The notes under the pieces are model-generated. The model did no database searches. It saw only the letters and a list, made by a program, of their open reading frames with translations, and was not told where the DNA came from. A stretch of 64,000 nt of DNA. It comes from Cytophagales bacterium (GTDB taxonomy: Bacteria > Bacteroidota > Bacteroidia > Cytophagales > Spirosomataceae). Position numbers and translations under genes: made by a program. The stretch is from positions 124,001-188,000 of the forward strand of contig JAAFJP010000007.1 of assembly GCA_013298125.1 (NCBI GenBank). The letters run 5' to 3'. Of this stretch, positions 25,867 through 35,881 are shown piece after piece (the stretch's first letter is position 1; each line of letters opens with the position of its first letter).

Positions 25867-26606
25867 AAGTCGAATAATTCAGCGGGGTTAATTTTAAACT
25901 GTAACATATTGCCTGTGGGTCTTCCGCCATCTCCTCCTTTGCGTTGCATCGTGATTCTTCCAATGACAAAATTGCCTCTTTTTGTGATAAGCACTTCACC
26001 TTGACTATAATGGTTGATAGCAACATTCATGGGTTTTATTACCCATTGTATATTTGTTTTTAGTTTTAATGTAACCAACATCCACTCGGCAGCAAACTGT
26101 CCCCTTCCTTTCAGTATATCGCTAATAATCAGCGTTTTATTGTCGTATAGCCATTTCATAGTTACCGTTTTCTCTTCTTCCGAAAACTCATTGGCGAACA
26201 TTCGCCTTTTATCTTTTGGATTTGAAATAGAAGGTTTTTTTTCTCCCGTATAACGTTTTATGACATCAACAACATCTTCTGGAATGTTCCACATTTCGAC
26301 ATATTTATCAACCCAACGTTTATCTATTTGATTAAATCCTTTGGGATTTTTGACCAGTTTCAATTGTAAATTTTGAGCATCAATCAGAGTTTTCAGTTTG
26401 ATGCGTACCTGAACTTGTACATCAGCCTTGAAACCAGAATGTTGAAAGGCTTCTACATATTCAATTTCTTCTAAAATATAGCCCATTGAGACAAGCCAAC
26501 TTTGAGCATCAGAATCTGTTTCCCAATCATTGAATTTTTTGATAATATCTTTTTCATTCTTAAAGCCATCTTTGGCAATTTGAGAACCTTTTTCAACAGA
26601 GTGCAT
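25863..26606 (-). CDS. Type II restriction endonuclease, HinP1I-like (predicted GCGC)
   Basis: A 247-aa endonuclease. From memory it matches R.HinP1I over its whole length: the start ([15 protein letters not shown]), [50 protein letters not shown], and the end [20 protein letters not shown]. Putative active-site residues D62, Q81 and K83 (ADVQV ... NLQLKLV) stand at the positions I recall for HinP1I, a relaxed PD-(D/E)xK site. HinP1I cuts G^CGC. The gene overlaps the methyltransferase by 14 bases and lptB by 4 bases. It appears intact. Confidence 0.9.
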   Translation of the reverse strand: MHSVEKGSQIAKDGFKNEKDIIKKFNDWETDSDAQSWLVSMGYILEEIEYVEAFQHSGFKADVQVQVRIKLKTLIDAQNLQLKLVKNPKGFNQIDKRWVDKYVEMWNIPEDVVDVIKRYTGEKKPSISNPKDKRRMFANEFSEEEKTVTMKWLYDNKTLIISDILKGRGQFAAEWMLVTLKLKTNIQWVIKPMNVAINHYSQGEVLITKRGNFVIGRITMQRKGGDGGRPTGNMLQFKINPAELFDL

Positions 26607-27585
26607 AAACTTGATTTTGGGTTAAAACCATTTGAATTTCTTTTAAGATAGCTTTTAAAACATTGATTGGAACACTATTTCCAAATTGTTTATATGCCTG
26701 ACTATCAGATGAATCTATCATAAAACTGTCTGGATAGCCTTGTAATCTTGCACATTCTCGGGGTGCTAATTTTCGGATTTTATCGTTAATTACATATACG
26801 CCCGTTTTTGCTCCAATACCTCCTCCGTATGCTGAAAGCGTGATGGCATGACCCAATTCGTGATAAATTCTTTCGCCTTGTCCACCTTTGTTGATTGACC
26901 CAATTCTGATGGGTTCAAGTGGATAATTTCCAAAAATATCTCTTGAAATCCTCACATTTGATTTTAAATAAACATCATCCCTTTCAATACGATATTTTTC
27001 AGTTTCATCATCTGAAAGAATAATATCTTTTATTTTAATTGGGACGTTAGTTTCTTTGGGAAATTTGAAATTATCAATTTCTAAATCATTTCTAAAACCA
27101 ACAATGTAAACCCTTTCTCGATTTTGAGGTAGTCCAAAATGGCTGGCATTCAGCACTTTATGAAAAATAGAATAACCTAAATCTTGTAGAGTAGATTTGA
27201 CAATCTTCAAGGTTTTTCCTTCATCATGCGTAGAAAAATTTCGGACATTCTCTAAAAATAAAACCTGCGGACGATGATATTCTATGATTCGTGCAATATC
27301 AAAAAACAATGTTCCTCTTGTATCTTCAAATCCTTTTTGCTTTCCCGAAATACTAAACGGTTGACAAGGAAAACCTCCACAAAGAATGTCATGGTCTGGA
27401 ATATCTCTTTCAGAAATTTGGGTAATATCTCCTGTTGGTAATTCTCCAAAATTCTTTTCATATACCTTTTGAGCATATTTATCCCATTCGGAAGAAAAAA
27501 CACAATTTGCTCCGAAACTTTCCAAAGCAATTCTGAATCCTCCAATTCCAGCAAAAAGGTCTATAAACTTCTGATTTTCAATCAT
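26593..27585 (-). CDS. DNA (cytosine-5) methyltransferase, M.HhaI/M.HinP1I-like (predicted GCGC)
   Basis: A 330-aa C5-methyltransferase. Motif I FIDLFAGIGGFRIALE (SAM site), motif IV GGFPCQPFS with nucleophile C74, motif VI LENVRNF (E112), motif VIII QNRERVYIVGFR, motif IX RECARLQGYPDSF and motif X YKQFGNSVPINV are all present. The target-recognition region (IGSINKGGQGERIY, AITLSAYGGGIGAKTG) is nearly that of M.HhaI as I remember it, which gives GCGC. It starts 5 bases from the recJ stop, and protects the host from the adjacent endonuclease. Confidence 0.93.
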   Translation of the reverse strand: MIENQKFIDLFAGIGGFRIALESFGANCVFSSEWDKYAQKVYEKNFGELPTGDITQISERDIPDHDILCGGFPCQPFSISGKQKGFEDTRGTLFFDIARIIEYHRPQVLFLENVRNFSTHDEGKTLKIVKSTLQDLGYSIFHKVLNASHFGLPQNRERVYIVGFRNDLEIDNFKFPKETNVPIKIKDIILSDDETEKYRIERDDVYLKSNVRISRDIFGNYPLEPIRIGSINKGGQGERIYHELGHAITLSAYGGGIGAKTGVYVINDKIRKLAPRECARLQGYPDSFMIDSSDSQAYKQFGNSVPINVLKAILKEIQMVLTQNQVYALC

Positions 27586-27589
27586 ATAT

Positions 27590-29314
27590 CTAAATCTTTA
27601 TATCCTTCAACATCAACTGAAAACTCCTTTTCCCTTGCCACTCATTAATCTCAATGGTGTAGCAAATTGAAAAGGTTTTTCTTTTGGATAATTCTTCGTA
27701 AAAATCTTCTACCATGCCAAAGCCTACGCACGTAAAGGCAGGTGAGTCCTCTTGAAATACGTTGATTTTCAGGTGTTTCTCTTTCATTTTTATCGGTACG
27801 CCGTGCAGTTTTACGTTTTCAGAAACAAAAACTGGGGTCATATTTTGTGGACCAAAAGGCGACATTTGCGACATAATTCTGTGAAATTTATCCGTAATTT
27901 GAGCCAAAGGTAAATTCATATCCACCGAAATCATGGGAGAGAGTTGTTCGGGTAAAATTTTACGAGAAACCACTTCTTCAAATTTACGCTTAAAATTCTC
28001 TATCTCGTTGATTTCCAAGGTTAAACCCGCCGCAAAGGTATGTCCGCCAAACTGAATGAGATGTTCTTCACATTCTTCGATGGCTTCATAGACATCAAAC
28101 CCAGGCACAGAACGAGCCGAACCCGCAGCGTGACCGTTTGATTCGGTCAGAATAATGGTTGGGCGGTGGTATTTTTCAATACAACGACTTGCCACTATTC
28201 CTATTACGCCTTTATTCCAATCGTTTTTGAAAAGGACGGTACTCTTAGCATTTTGTAGGACTTCGTCGTTCTCAATCATGTTCAAAACTTGCTCCGTAAT
28301 GCTACTGTCCAAGCCCTTTCTATCGGTGTTATGTTTACTAATAATTCTTGCAAAATCTAAGGCAGCATCCTCATTATCAGACAGTAACAGATTCACAGCA
28401 TCGTAGGCGTGCTTGATTCTACCAGCCGCATTGATGCGTGGACCAAGCCCAAAAACGACTTTGGTAATATCCATTTTTCCTTCCAAACTTGCCGAAGCCA
28501 TCAAGGCTTTCAAACCTGTTCTTGGATTGGTATTTAGTTGTTGCAAACCAAAATATGCCATCGTACGATTTTCACCCACGATAGGCACAATGTCGCAAGA
28601 AATGGACGTAACCACCAAGTCGAGGTAGGGGAGGAGGAGGTCGTCAGCAATGCCTTGATTAGTACAAAATGCCTGTAATAATTTAAAGCCAACGCCACAA
28701 CCTGTTAATTCATCGAACGGATAAGAACAGTCAGTACGTTTTGGGTCAAGCACCGCCACCGCATCTGGGAGGTCGTTACCGTCTGGGCGGTGGTGGTCGC
28801 AGATGATGAAGTCCACGTTATGAGCCTTTGCCCAAGCCACTTTATCTTTCGATTTTATACCACAGTCCAAACACACAATCAGCCCAAAACCATTCTCAGC
28901 GGCATATTCAATGCCTTTTTGCGAAACACCGTAGCCTTCGGTATAACGGTCAGGGATATAAAATTCTAAGGGACAATCTTCTCGATTCTGAAAAATAACC
29001 GTCTTCAAAAACCCATAAAACGTGGCAACCGAGGTAGTTCCATCAACATCATAATCACCGTAAACCAAGATTTTCTCCCCCTTGAAAATGGCTTCTTCCA
29101 AGCGTGCGACAGCTTTGTCCATATCTTTCATCAAGAATGGGTCGTGCAATTGTGAAAGTTCAGGGCGGAAAAAGTCTTTGGCTTCATCGAAATTGGTAAT
29201 TTTTCGTTGAGCCAAAAGCGTAGCAATTTCAGTCGAAACATTGAGTTTTTCGACTAATACATCAATCTGTTCTTGGGGGGGAGTGGGTTTATAAATCCAG
29301 CGTTTTTCTGTCAT
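27590..29314 (-). CDS. recJ: RecJ single-stranded-DNA-specific exonuclease
   Basis: RecJ degrades single-stranded DNA 5' to 3' in recombination and mismatch repair. The 574-aa protein has the DHH motifs: VYGDYDVDGTTSVATFYGFL (motif I), FIICDHHRPDGNDLPDAVAV (DHH), GCGVGFKLLQAF, and the DHHA1 part with GSARSVPGFDVYEAI and LIQFGGHTFAAGLTLE. A C-terminal OB-like domain closes it. A -7-like box (minus TAACTTTG, plus 29319-29326) lies right before the start. The restriction-modification genes follow almost without gap. Confidence 0.95.
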   Translation of the reverse strand: MTEKRWIYKPTPPQEQIDVLVEKLNVSTEIATLLAQRKITNFDEAKDFFRPELSQLHDPFLMKDMDKAVARLEEAIFKGEKILVYGDYDVDGTTSVATFYGFLKTVIFQNREDCPLEFYIPDRYTEGYGVSQKGIEYAAENGFGLIVCLDCGIKSKDKVAWAKAHNVDFIICDHHRPDGNDLPDAVAVLDPKRTDCSYPFDELTGCGVGFKLLQAFCTNQGIADDLLLPYLDLVVTSISCDIVPIVGENRTMAYFGLQQLNTNPRTGLKALMASASLEGKMDITKVVFGLGPRINAAGRIKHAYDAVNLLLSDNEDAALDFARIISKHNTDRKGLDSSITEQVLNMIENDEVLQNAKSTVLFKNDWNKGVIGIVASRCIEKYHRPTIILTESNGHAAGSARSVPGFDVYEAIEECEEHLIQFGGHTFAAGLTLEINEIENFKRKFEEVVSRKILPEQLSPMISVDMNLPLAQITDKFHRIMSQMSPFGPQNMTPVFVSENVKLHGVPIKMKEKHLKINVFQEDSPAFTCVGFGMVEDFYEELSKRKTFSICYTIEINEWQGKRSFQLMLKDIKI

Positions 29315-29392
29315 ACAGCAAAGTTAAAACCTTGATGCGTAGGATTGATATGTTTGTGGGGAAATTAAGAAGATTTAAGAAAAGAAGGATTA

Positions 29393-29509
29393 TAAAAGGC
29401 TGTCATTGCGAACGTAATGAAGCAATCTCTTCGATTGATGATAAGGATTTTATCACTCTTTCATCAGTCCAACAGATTGCTTCGTTGCACTCGCAATGAC
29501 AGCCTTTTA
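29393..29509. repeat. Inverted repeat, GGCTGTCATTGCGAACG family
   Basis: TAAAAGGCTGTCATTGCGAA and TCGCAATGACAGCCTTTTA pair; inside, GAAGCAATCT pairs with AGATTGCTTC. I recall closely similar TGTCATTGCGA elements from many genomes. It lies upstream of recJ. Confidence 0.88.
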
Positions 29510-29555
29510 CATATTTTTTATTTAGGGAAATTGCAAATTCAAGTGTACCATATTT

Positions 29556-29570
29556 GACTTTCGGGAAGTT
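29556..29570. repeat. Half copy of the CTTTCGGGAAGTT repeat
   Basis: GACTTTCGGGAAGTT matches one arm of the repeat at 33442-33522 but has no partner arm nearby. Confidence 0.5.
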
Positions 29571-29603
29571 AAAAGATGCTCTTATTTTTACAATTTCTTT
29601 TAC

Positions 29604-30809
29604 TTACACAAACCCCAACCCTTCAAACCTTTTCCCCAAAACCGCCACCGAATCCGTCTGCAACCATTTATCTAAAACGGTAGCATAAATATTTCTGAAA
29701 TCTACTTTATATTTCAAGTCTCCTTCGTCAAGATTCTGTAAGTCAGGGGCTTGCATGAGATTTTTGTCGGTTTTTAACTTCCCTCCCATCAAGAAAACGT
29801 TATTTGCCGTGCCGTGGTCTGTACCATTTGAGGCGTTTTGTTTTACTCTTCTACCAAACTCTGAAAACGTCATTACCATCACGTCTTCCATGCGTCCGTT
29901 GGCTTTCATGTCATCCATAAAAACTTTCATTGATTCAGCATATTGTTTCAATAAACGTTCTTGTTGGTTTACCTGATTGACGTGCGTGTCAAAGCTCCCA
30001 TGTGATACGTAATACACCTGTGTTTGTACGCCCGAGTTGATTAGTTCCGAAATGGTTTGCATTCTTTTCCCCAAATCTGATTGTGGATAAGTGGCTTTTG
30101 AACGATAAACCTTCGATTTTTCGTAAATATAATCTGCCGAAGAAATGGTTTCGGAAAGTGTTTTGTACAAATAATTTACGTTATCAAATTCTTCATGATT
30201 GGATTTTGAGAGTTTTTCGAGAAACGGATTTTTAGTTTGTCGGTATAGTTGGGCAGGATTTTGCGTTGCCATGCCTTTTACTTTCGAGCCTTTCAGAGCC
30301 AAACTCAACGAATCATCAACCTCAATAGCAACGTGCGGTTCACATTTACCCGAACATTGAGCATCTAAATATCGACCCAACCAACCACTTTTTAGATACT
30401 CGTCCGAACTACTGCCCGTTTGCCAAATATCCATAGAACGAAAGTGCGAACGGTCTGGATTTGGGTAACCTACATTATTGATAATCTGCATCGAACCATT
30501 GTCATAAAGCCCTTTCAGAGCCTCCATTGCAGGATTTAGCCCGATTTCATCATTCAATTTTAGGACTTTATCCGACTTGTAACTTATGCTTGGACGTTCA
30601 CGATAATAGATGTCATTTCTGAATGGAATGACCGTATTTAGCCCATCATTTCCGCCTGAAAACTGCACAATGATTAATATTTTCCCTTGGTTTTGAGCTT
30701 GTTGAATTGCCAAAGCCTGTTGTTCAAATCCCTTTAAAAAACTGGGAATCAGCATTGTGCCTACCGTAGCAAGGGCTGATTTTTGGAGAAATTCACGTCT
30801 TGAAGTCAT
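29604..30809 (-). CDS. DUF1501 family exported protein
   Basis: A 401-aa protein with an N-terminal export signal MTSRREFLQKSALATVGTML (an SRREFL Tat-like start). The chain shows the family features IVQFSGGNDGLNTVIPF, DRSHFRSMDIWQTGS, YVSHGSFDTHVNQ and the end-region VMTFSEFGRRVKQNASNGTD, HGTANNVFLMGG. DUF1501 belongs to the alkaline-phosphatase/sulfatase-like superfamily by these metal-site-like Asp/His residues, but its reaction is not known. A DUF1800 partner, often adjacent in Bacteroidota, is not seen. Confidence 0.9.
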   Translation of the reverse strand: MTSRREFLQKSALATVGTMLIPSFLKGFEQQALAIQQAQNQGKILIIVQFSGGNDGLNTVIPFRNDIYYRERPSISYKSDKVLKLNDEIGLNPAMEALKGLYDNGSMQIINNVGYPNPDRSHFRSMDIWQTGSSSDEYLKSGWLGRYLDAQCSGKCEPHVAIEVDDSLSLALKGSKVKGMATQNPAQLYRQTKNPFLEKLSKSNHEEFDNVNYLYKTLSETISSADYIYEKSKVYRSKATYPQSDLGKRMQTISELINSGVQTQVYYVSHGSFDTHVNQVNQQERLLKQYAESMKVFMDDMKANGRMEDVMVMTFSEFGRRVKQNASNGTDHGTANNVFLMGGKLKTDKNLMQAPDLQNLDEGDLKYKVDFRNIYATVLDKWLQTDSVAVLGKRFEGLGFV

Positions 30810-30884
30810 GTTGGGATGTGTTTTATTGTGTTAAACACCTCTTTGATTATGAATGGGGGGAATGGTTTAAAAAATATCGTAAAA

Positions 30885-30974
30885 ACCTCACCCCCGACCC
30901 CTCTCCTTCTGAGAGGGGAGTTTACTCGGTCGAATGCTCCCCTCTCAGAAGGAGAGGGGTCGGGGGTGAAGGTT
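30885..30974. repeat. Inverted repeat, CTCACCCCCGACCCCTCTCC family, copy 1
   Basis: ACCTCACCCCCGACCCCTCT and its complement at the right end enclose a second stem (GAGAGGGGAG / CTCCCCTCTC) and a short loop. Copies at 40814-40921 and 53098-53186. Much richer in GC than its surroundings. Confidence 0.92.
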
Positions 30975-30982
30975 GTAATTCC

Positions 30983-33391
30983 TCAAAACTTATACCCATA
31001 CCCAAGCCTAACCACCTGCGTTTCATAATAATCATCACTGGTGTATCTAAATCCATCCCCTTGAATTTCTCTTTTAATTATCATCGTATTCAACAAATCG
31101 GTGGCGTTAAAAAACAGTTCGCCCTTCCCGTTTTGAATGGTTTTTTTCAAACCTACGTCTAATGAAAATCTTGTGTTGATTTTGCCTTGTGGAATAATAT
31201 CGGGAGCTAAATAAATGGCGGTTAATTGTGCATCTATCTTTTTTGGAAAATGAAAAGTATTATTGAGTTTAATATTTCCAGAAAAAATCTCTTGCTTATC
31301 GGCTGAAAATGAGCGACTTACTGGATATTTATTCAAAACCGTAAACGCATCAATTTGATTTCTGTAAGCATTCAGATTGACATTGAATGAATAGACTTTC
31401 GATATTTCCTGAGCCAAAACCATTTCTACGCCCGTATTGAAACTCTTATTTACATTCTGAAAAGTAGCGTAAATCAGATTGCTCCCAGAGGCGGTACTCG
31501 AAATTCGGGTGATAGTCCCATCGGCAAAACGATGGTAAAAGGCACTATAAAAACTACCCTCCGACCAATTGGTTTTGTAGCCCAATTCAACGGAATTGGT
31601 AAATTGTGGACGTAAAGCGGGATTTCCTACTTTGATAATTTCAGCATCGTCATACTTCGGAAAAATCCGAATATCTACCTCATTTGGTCTATCTACTCGA
31701 CGATTATAGAAAAGTGAAATTTTGTTGTCGTCGTTTAATTTATAAGCAAATCGGAGATTCGGGAAAGGTTGCGTATAGTCATAACCATCGCTTTTATAGG
31801 TCGGATGATTTGGATTTACTTCATACCTTAAATCCACGTATTCGACCCTCAGACCTACTTCTGCCTCCCATTTTTTATTTTCAAAAACGTAGTTTCCATA
31901 CAACGCTGGTATTAATTCTTTGTACGTTGCCTCACCGCCCGCATTTGCATCTATGACCGAGTTTTTGCCTGGCATAAACATCATATTGGTAGGAATATCC
32001 CTTTTGCGGAGCTTCAAACCCGTTTCGATTCTACCGTATTTTAGCGGTTTTATATAATCAATATTCAAATCATATACTTGTTCGTCTGAGAGTAATTTGA
32101 AGGCATCCGTTCCCACAGAATTTGGCAAAATATTGTCGTAAAAATACTTCTCATCTTCTCGGTGAAAGGTATAATTAAATCCAATGTTCAACAAACGCCC
32201 CGCTTCTTTAAATTTGTGTTGATAAGCGGCAGTTGCCATGACCGTAGTTTTTAATTCATCTTCCAAAAACTGCCACAGTCTTCTTCTTTCCGATAAACTT
32301 TTATTGAAAAAAGGTTGGTCGCCATTGTCAATGATTTTTTCACTTCCGAATAATCCTGAAATGGTAAGCGTATTTTGCTCGTCAATATTCCAATCAATAC
32401 CCGATTTAAAAGTCGTAAAATGCGTATCTCTATTACGTTTCAATTGTGAATTTACTACATCGCCATCATCATAAATTCTTGTTACAAATTCGTTTTTATT
32501 GAGGGTTTCGGTATATAAATAATCACCTTGAAAAAAGGCATTTACTTTGTTTTTACGATAATTGAGCGATAAACTGGGATTGATTTTTGGGGTAAACGTA
32601 TATTGTGGTCTGATGGTTGGGAGATTACTTTTCCGTTCCCAAAGCGAGCCAAAACCCGTTGTAAAACCCGCCTTGCCATTGAAGCCTTCCTGTTTGTTTT
32701 TCTTGTAAATAATATTGATAATTCCAGCGTTTCCATTGGCATCATATTTAGCCGACGGATTATTAATGATTTCTATTTTATCAATCGCCGAGGAAGGGAT
32801 GTTTTCCAATCCAGATTGATTGCCAAAGCCCGTCAGAGCCGTTTGTTTTCCATCAATCAAAACCGTAACCTTGTCATTTCCACGTAGTTGTACTTTTCCG
32901 TCTTGTACCGTAACACTTGGTAGATTTTGCATAGCCTGTAAAACCGAACCGCCACTTTGAGCAATATTATCTTTGAGAGAAAACGTTTTTTTATCCATTT
33001 TCTCACTAATTTCCTCTTGTCTTCCCGTAACCATAACCTCTTTCAAAGTCGTAGAAATTTCATCTAATTCGATAATATTGACATCCAAAAACTGCGTAAG
33101 ATTCCCCACAAAAAGAGCTTGCTTTTTGGTAGAATATCCCACGAAAGAGGCTTCCAAAATATAGTTCCCAGACTTGATATTTGGGAGCGAAAAACGACCT
33201 TCTTCGTTGCTTACTGTACCATTTACGAAAGCACTATCTTTTTCAGTTTTGAGAATAATATTGACAAAAGGTAAAGCGGTTTTAGCAATTTTGTCTTTTA
33301 TAATTCCTGAAAGGGTTACTTTGTTTTGGGCGTAAGTAGTTGATAATGAAGATATTATTAAAGTGATTGAAAGTAGTATATTTTTGTACAT
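30983..33391 (-). CDS. TonB-dependent outer-membrane receptor with carboxypeptidase-regulatory-like domain
   Basis: About 802 aa from the chosen ATG at 33391 (MYKNILLSITLIISSLSTTY signal peptide); an upstream in-frame start at 33421 adds 10 residues that do not improve the signal. An N-terminal beta-sandwich (VTLSGIIKDKIAKTALPFVN, SFVGYSTKKQALFVG) precedes the plug (VLQAMQNLPSVTVQDGKVQL, NDKVTVLIDGKQTAL, DKIEIINNPSAKYDANGNAG) and a large beta-barrel of the outer-membrane-receptor 'beta-barrel protein' class. The C-terminus ends in aromatic-rich RLGYGYKF. The substrate is unknown, and no SusD partner is present. Confidence 0.88.
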   Translation of the reverse strand: MYKNILLSITLIISSLSTTYAQNKVTLSGIIKDKIAKTALPFVNIILKTEKDSAFVNGTVSNEEGRFSLPNIKSGNYILEASFVGYSTKKQALFVGNLTQFLDVNIIELDEISTTLKEVMVTGRQEEISEKMDKKTFSLKDNIAQSGGSVLQAMQNLPSVTVQDGKVQLRGNDKVTVLIDGKQTALTGFGNQSGLENIPSSAIDKIEIINNPSAKYDANGNAGIINIIYKKNKQEGFNGKAGFTTGFGSLWERKSNLPTIRPQYTFTPKINPSLSLNYRKNKVNAFFQGDYLYTETLNKNEFVTRIYDDGDVVNSQLKRNRDTHFTTFKSGIDWNIDEQNTLTISGLFGSEKIIDNGDQPFFNKSLSERRRLWQFLEDELKTTVMATAAYQHKFKEAGRLLNIGFNYTFHREDEKYFYDNILPNSVGTDAFKLLSDEQVYDLNIDYIKPLKYGRIETGLKLRKRDIPTNMMFMPGKNSVIDANAGGEATYKELIPALYGNYVFENKKWEAEVGLRVEYVDLRYEVNPNHPTYKSDGYDYTQPFPNLRFAYKLNDDNKISLFYNRRVDRPNEVDIRIFPKYDDAEIIKVGNPALRPQFTNSVELGYKTNWSEGSFYSAFYHRFADGTITRISSTASGSNLIYATFQNVNKSFNTGVEMVLAQEISKVYSFNVNLNAYRNQIDAFTVLNKYPVSRSFSADKQEIFSGNIKLNNTFHFPKKIDAQLTAIYLAPDIIPQGKINTRFSLDVGLKKTIQNGKGELFFNATDLLNTMIIKREIQGDGFRYTSDDYYETQVVRLGYGYKF

Positions 33392-33441
33392 TATGGATAA
33401 TTTCAAATATTTATTCAACAAAATTATATGAATTAATTCAG

Positions 33442-33522
33442 AACTTCCCGAAAGTAGAAATAACTTTCGGGAAGTAAGACCCTCAGTAACTTCCCGAAAG
33501 TTATTTCTACTTTCGGGAAGTT
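33442..33522. repeat. Double hairpin, AACTTCCCGAAAGT family, copy 1
   Basis: Two hairpins (AACTTCCCGAAAGTAGAAAT ... ACTTTCGGGAAGT, and again) whose whole also forms one long stem, since the second half is the reverse complement of the first. Lies between two minus-strand TonB receptor genes, next to the -33 region of the downstream one. A related element is inside the coding start at 47667-47714. Confidence 0.9.
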
Positions 33523-33555
33523 AGGCGGCAATATCATAATTACACACAAAAAAAC

Positions 33556-35826
33556 TCAAAACAAATTCCAACGAACCCCAAAAAAACCCCTCATTCCTTG
33601 AATTGGGGCAAAAATGGCATCGGCATTGAAGTAATATCCTTGGGGTAAACTACTAAAAGCAGATGCTTTTATTTGCTCTGGGTTTAAATCTTGGGCTTGA
33701 TAAACCACTTTTTGTTCGGGGAAAAAATTGAACAAATTTTTTACTCCTGCATAAATCTGTAAGCCATTATTAAATCGTCTCGAAATTTGTAGGTTGGAGA
33801 GGTTATAAACGGGCGATTGTGGCGAGCGAATATCGTCAGCTATCAGTGGTATATCCATTGAACCATAGACGTTTCCCGTAAAATCAATCGTAATTTGCGA
33901 ATGGGGATGGGTATATGAAACGGCATAATTACTGGTAAAAATAGGAGTCATCTTTTGCCGAATTTTTGCTCCTTTTTCCACCCGATAAACATCATTGTAA
34001 GTTGTTCCTACTATCAATTTTAAGCCATTGGTGAAATTAAAATCCAAGTTTATGCTTGCTCCTTTCAGTTCGCCGTAACCTTTCAGATTATCAAAAATCA
34101 CCTTGCTGGGGTCAGTGTCGTAATCTGCCATGATTTTATTACTGAAATAGGTATAAAAAATACTGCCTTCGAGCGAAATAAAACCTTTGTTGTGCGTGAT
34201 AGTTTTTTGATAATTCAAGTTAGTATTCCACGATTTTTCGGGATTGAGGTTGGGGCGAACCTCAATCTTTCTTGAACCCGAATACACCGTTTCATCTTCC
34301 GAAAACAAATTCACCACTCGATAACCCGTTCCAAAACTCAACCGAAAGATGTCTGATTTGTTGGAACTATATTTCCAGTTCACCCGTGGCGACAAAATGC
34401 CTCCGTGAATTGAATTATAATCATACCGTATTCCAACCAAAACTTTATTGCGTTGATTCAGCGTAATTTCGTCTTGGGCAAATGCTCCTGGCAAGAATGT
34501 TTTGCTGGGTTTATTCAAAGTTGAATCATTTTCATCTTGGGTCAGCGTGTTGTTATCATCGTAAAAAGTATATCGCAAAGCCGTTCCAAAAAGGGCATCG
34601 TGATTTTTGCCTATTTTCTTATCCCAAACCAACTGCCCGAAGGCAATTTCTTGTTTTGCTAAATATAATTGATTGCCATAAACAGAATTTTGATTGTGGT
34701 TATTATACGAAAACTGAAAGTTAACTTGTTGATTATCAATGGGTAGTTGATAATTTCCCAACATCTCCCAACGTTTTGTAAAAATGCTTTCACCATAAAT
34801 GGAGTTACCACCACGATTTTCTTTTTGCCAATCGAGTTCGCCCCCAAAACGGTCTTCATACACATATCTGCCCGCCAGCGTAAACGTTCGGTTGTGTTTC
34901 CTTTCAAACGTCCATTTATTGAAAACGGAGATTCTATTCTGCAAGGTTACGTCTGTGAAACCATCATTATTTTTGTCGAATCGGTTTTGGAAGTTGAAAT
35001 AATTGGTACTCAGCATGGTATTGGCTTTTCCGATTTTTGCTTTCATTGCACCATCAAATGTATATTCACCGTAGGTAGTTGAATTCATATCTAAGGAAAT
35101 AAGTGGTGCTTTGAGCGGATTCTTTGTAATAACATTGATTAATCCACCAACGGCTTCCGAACCGTAAAGCGTTGAGGCTGGACCTTTTACAACTTCAATT
35201 CGCTCGACCATTGAATTTGGAATCCCCGAAAGCCCATAAATTGTGGAAAGTGCCGACACAATGGGCATTCCATCAATGGTAATCATCGTGTATGCCCCTT
35301 CCATGCCGTTGATGTGAATATCGCCCGCATTACAAACACTACAATTGAGTTGCGGACGAACGCCATTGACCATCGTTAGGGCTTCAAACAAACTCGGGGT
35401 TGGATTTTTCTTAAAAAAGGTGGGCGTATAAATCTCAATGGGAGTGGAGGAAAGGTTCACTAAGGTTTCTTTCATCGTTCCACTCACAACCACCTCATTC
35501 AAAGCCGTTTGGTCGGATTCAATGTCAAAACTCACGGTTGAGGTTTTATCTTTCTGGATATGAACAGTTCGTTGCGTAGTTTTAAAACCAACGCCCGAGA
35601 TTTGGATAATTTGTTTACCTGCTGGAATGTTTTTTAGCTGAAATAATCCATCAATATCCGCTTGTGTTCCGATATTTTTGAGTGAAGGAATAGAAATATT
35701 TACAAATCCAGCGGCTTTTCCTTCACTAATAATTTTGCCTTTTATTCCCTGTGAAAAAGCTGAGAGTGGATTGGAAATCAAAATAATATGGATTATTACG
35801 GTTTTGAGCCAAGTATTAATCTTCAT
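33556..35826 (-). CDS. TonB-dependent receptor with carboxypeptidase-regulatory-like domain
   Basis: A 756-aa outer-membrane transporter. After the signal peptide (to about residue 25) comes the Ig-like domain (GIKGKIISEGKAAGFVNISI, GVGFKTTQRTVHI), then a classical plug domain: LNEVVVSGTMKETLVNLSST, DIHINGMEGAYTMITIDGMP, RIEVVKGPASTLYGSEAVGG, LINVITKNP. The barrel ends with a C-terminal aromatic (RWNLF). A plug cysteine pair (NCSVCNAG) is a notable feature and occurs in receptors I associate with cobalamin, iron-siderophore or copper. The strong promoter at 35882-35913 drives it. Confidence 0.92.
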   Translation of the reverse strand: MKINTWLKTVIIHIILISNPLSAFSQGIKGKIISEGKAAGFVNISIPSLKNIGTQADIDGLFQLKNIPAGKQIIQISGVGFKTTQRTVHIQKDKTSTVSFDIESDQTALNEVVVSGTMKETLVNLSSTPIEIYTPTFFKKNPTPSLFEALTMVNGVRPQLNCSVCNAGDIHINGMEGAYTMITIDGMPIVSALSTIYGLSGIPNSMVERIEVVKGPASTLYGSEAVGGLINVITKNPLKAPLISLDMNSTTYGEYTFDGAMKAKIGKANTMLSTNYFNFQNRFDKNNDGFTDVTLQNRISVFNKWTFERKHNRTFTLAGRYVYEDRFGGELDWQKENRGGNSIYGESIFTKRWEMLGNYQLPIDNQQVNFQFSYNNHNQNSVYGNQLYLAKQEIAFGQLVWDKKIGKNHDALFGTALRYTFYDDNNTLTQDENDSTLNKPSKTFLPGAFAQDEITLNQRNKVLVGIRYDYNSIHGGILSPRVNWKYSSNKSDIFRLSFGTGYRVVNLFSEDETVYSGSRKIEVRPNLNPEKSWNTNLNYQKTITHNKGFISLEGSIFYTYFSNKIMADYDTDPSKVIFDNLKGYGELKGASINLDFNFTNGLKLIVGTTYNDVYRVEKGAKIRQKMTPIFTSNYAVSYTHPHSQITIDFTGNVYGSMDIPLIADDIRSPQSPVYNLSNLQISRRFNNGLQIYAGVKNLFNFFPEQKVVYQAQDLNPEQIKASAFSSLPQGYYFNADAIFAPIQGMRGFFGVRWNLF

Positions 35827-35881
35827 GTGTGTTAATTTTAGAGTATTGTTAAATAATTTTTAGACTAACCTAAATTTTTAG

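Noticed and set aside
30885-30974. Simple intrinsic terminator
   Set aside because: Stem is far longer and more GC-rich than other terminators here, has no T-run, and recurs as a family at 40814 and 53098; treated as a mobile-type repeat, although it may still stop transcription.
33556-35826. SusC-type polysaccharide utilisation receptor
   Set aside because: No SusD lipoprotein gene lies next to either TonB receptor, and the plug lacks the SusC-type signature as I know it.
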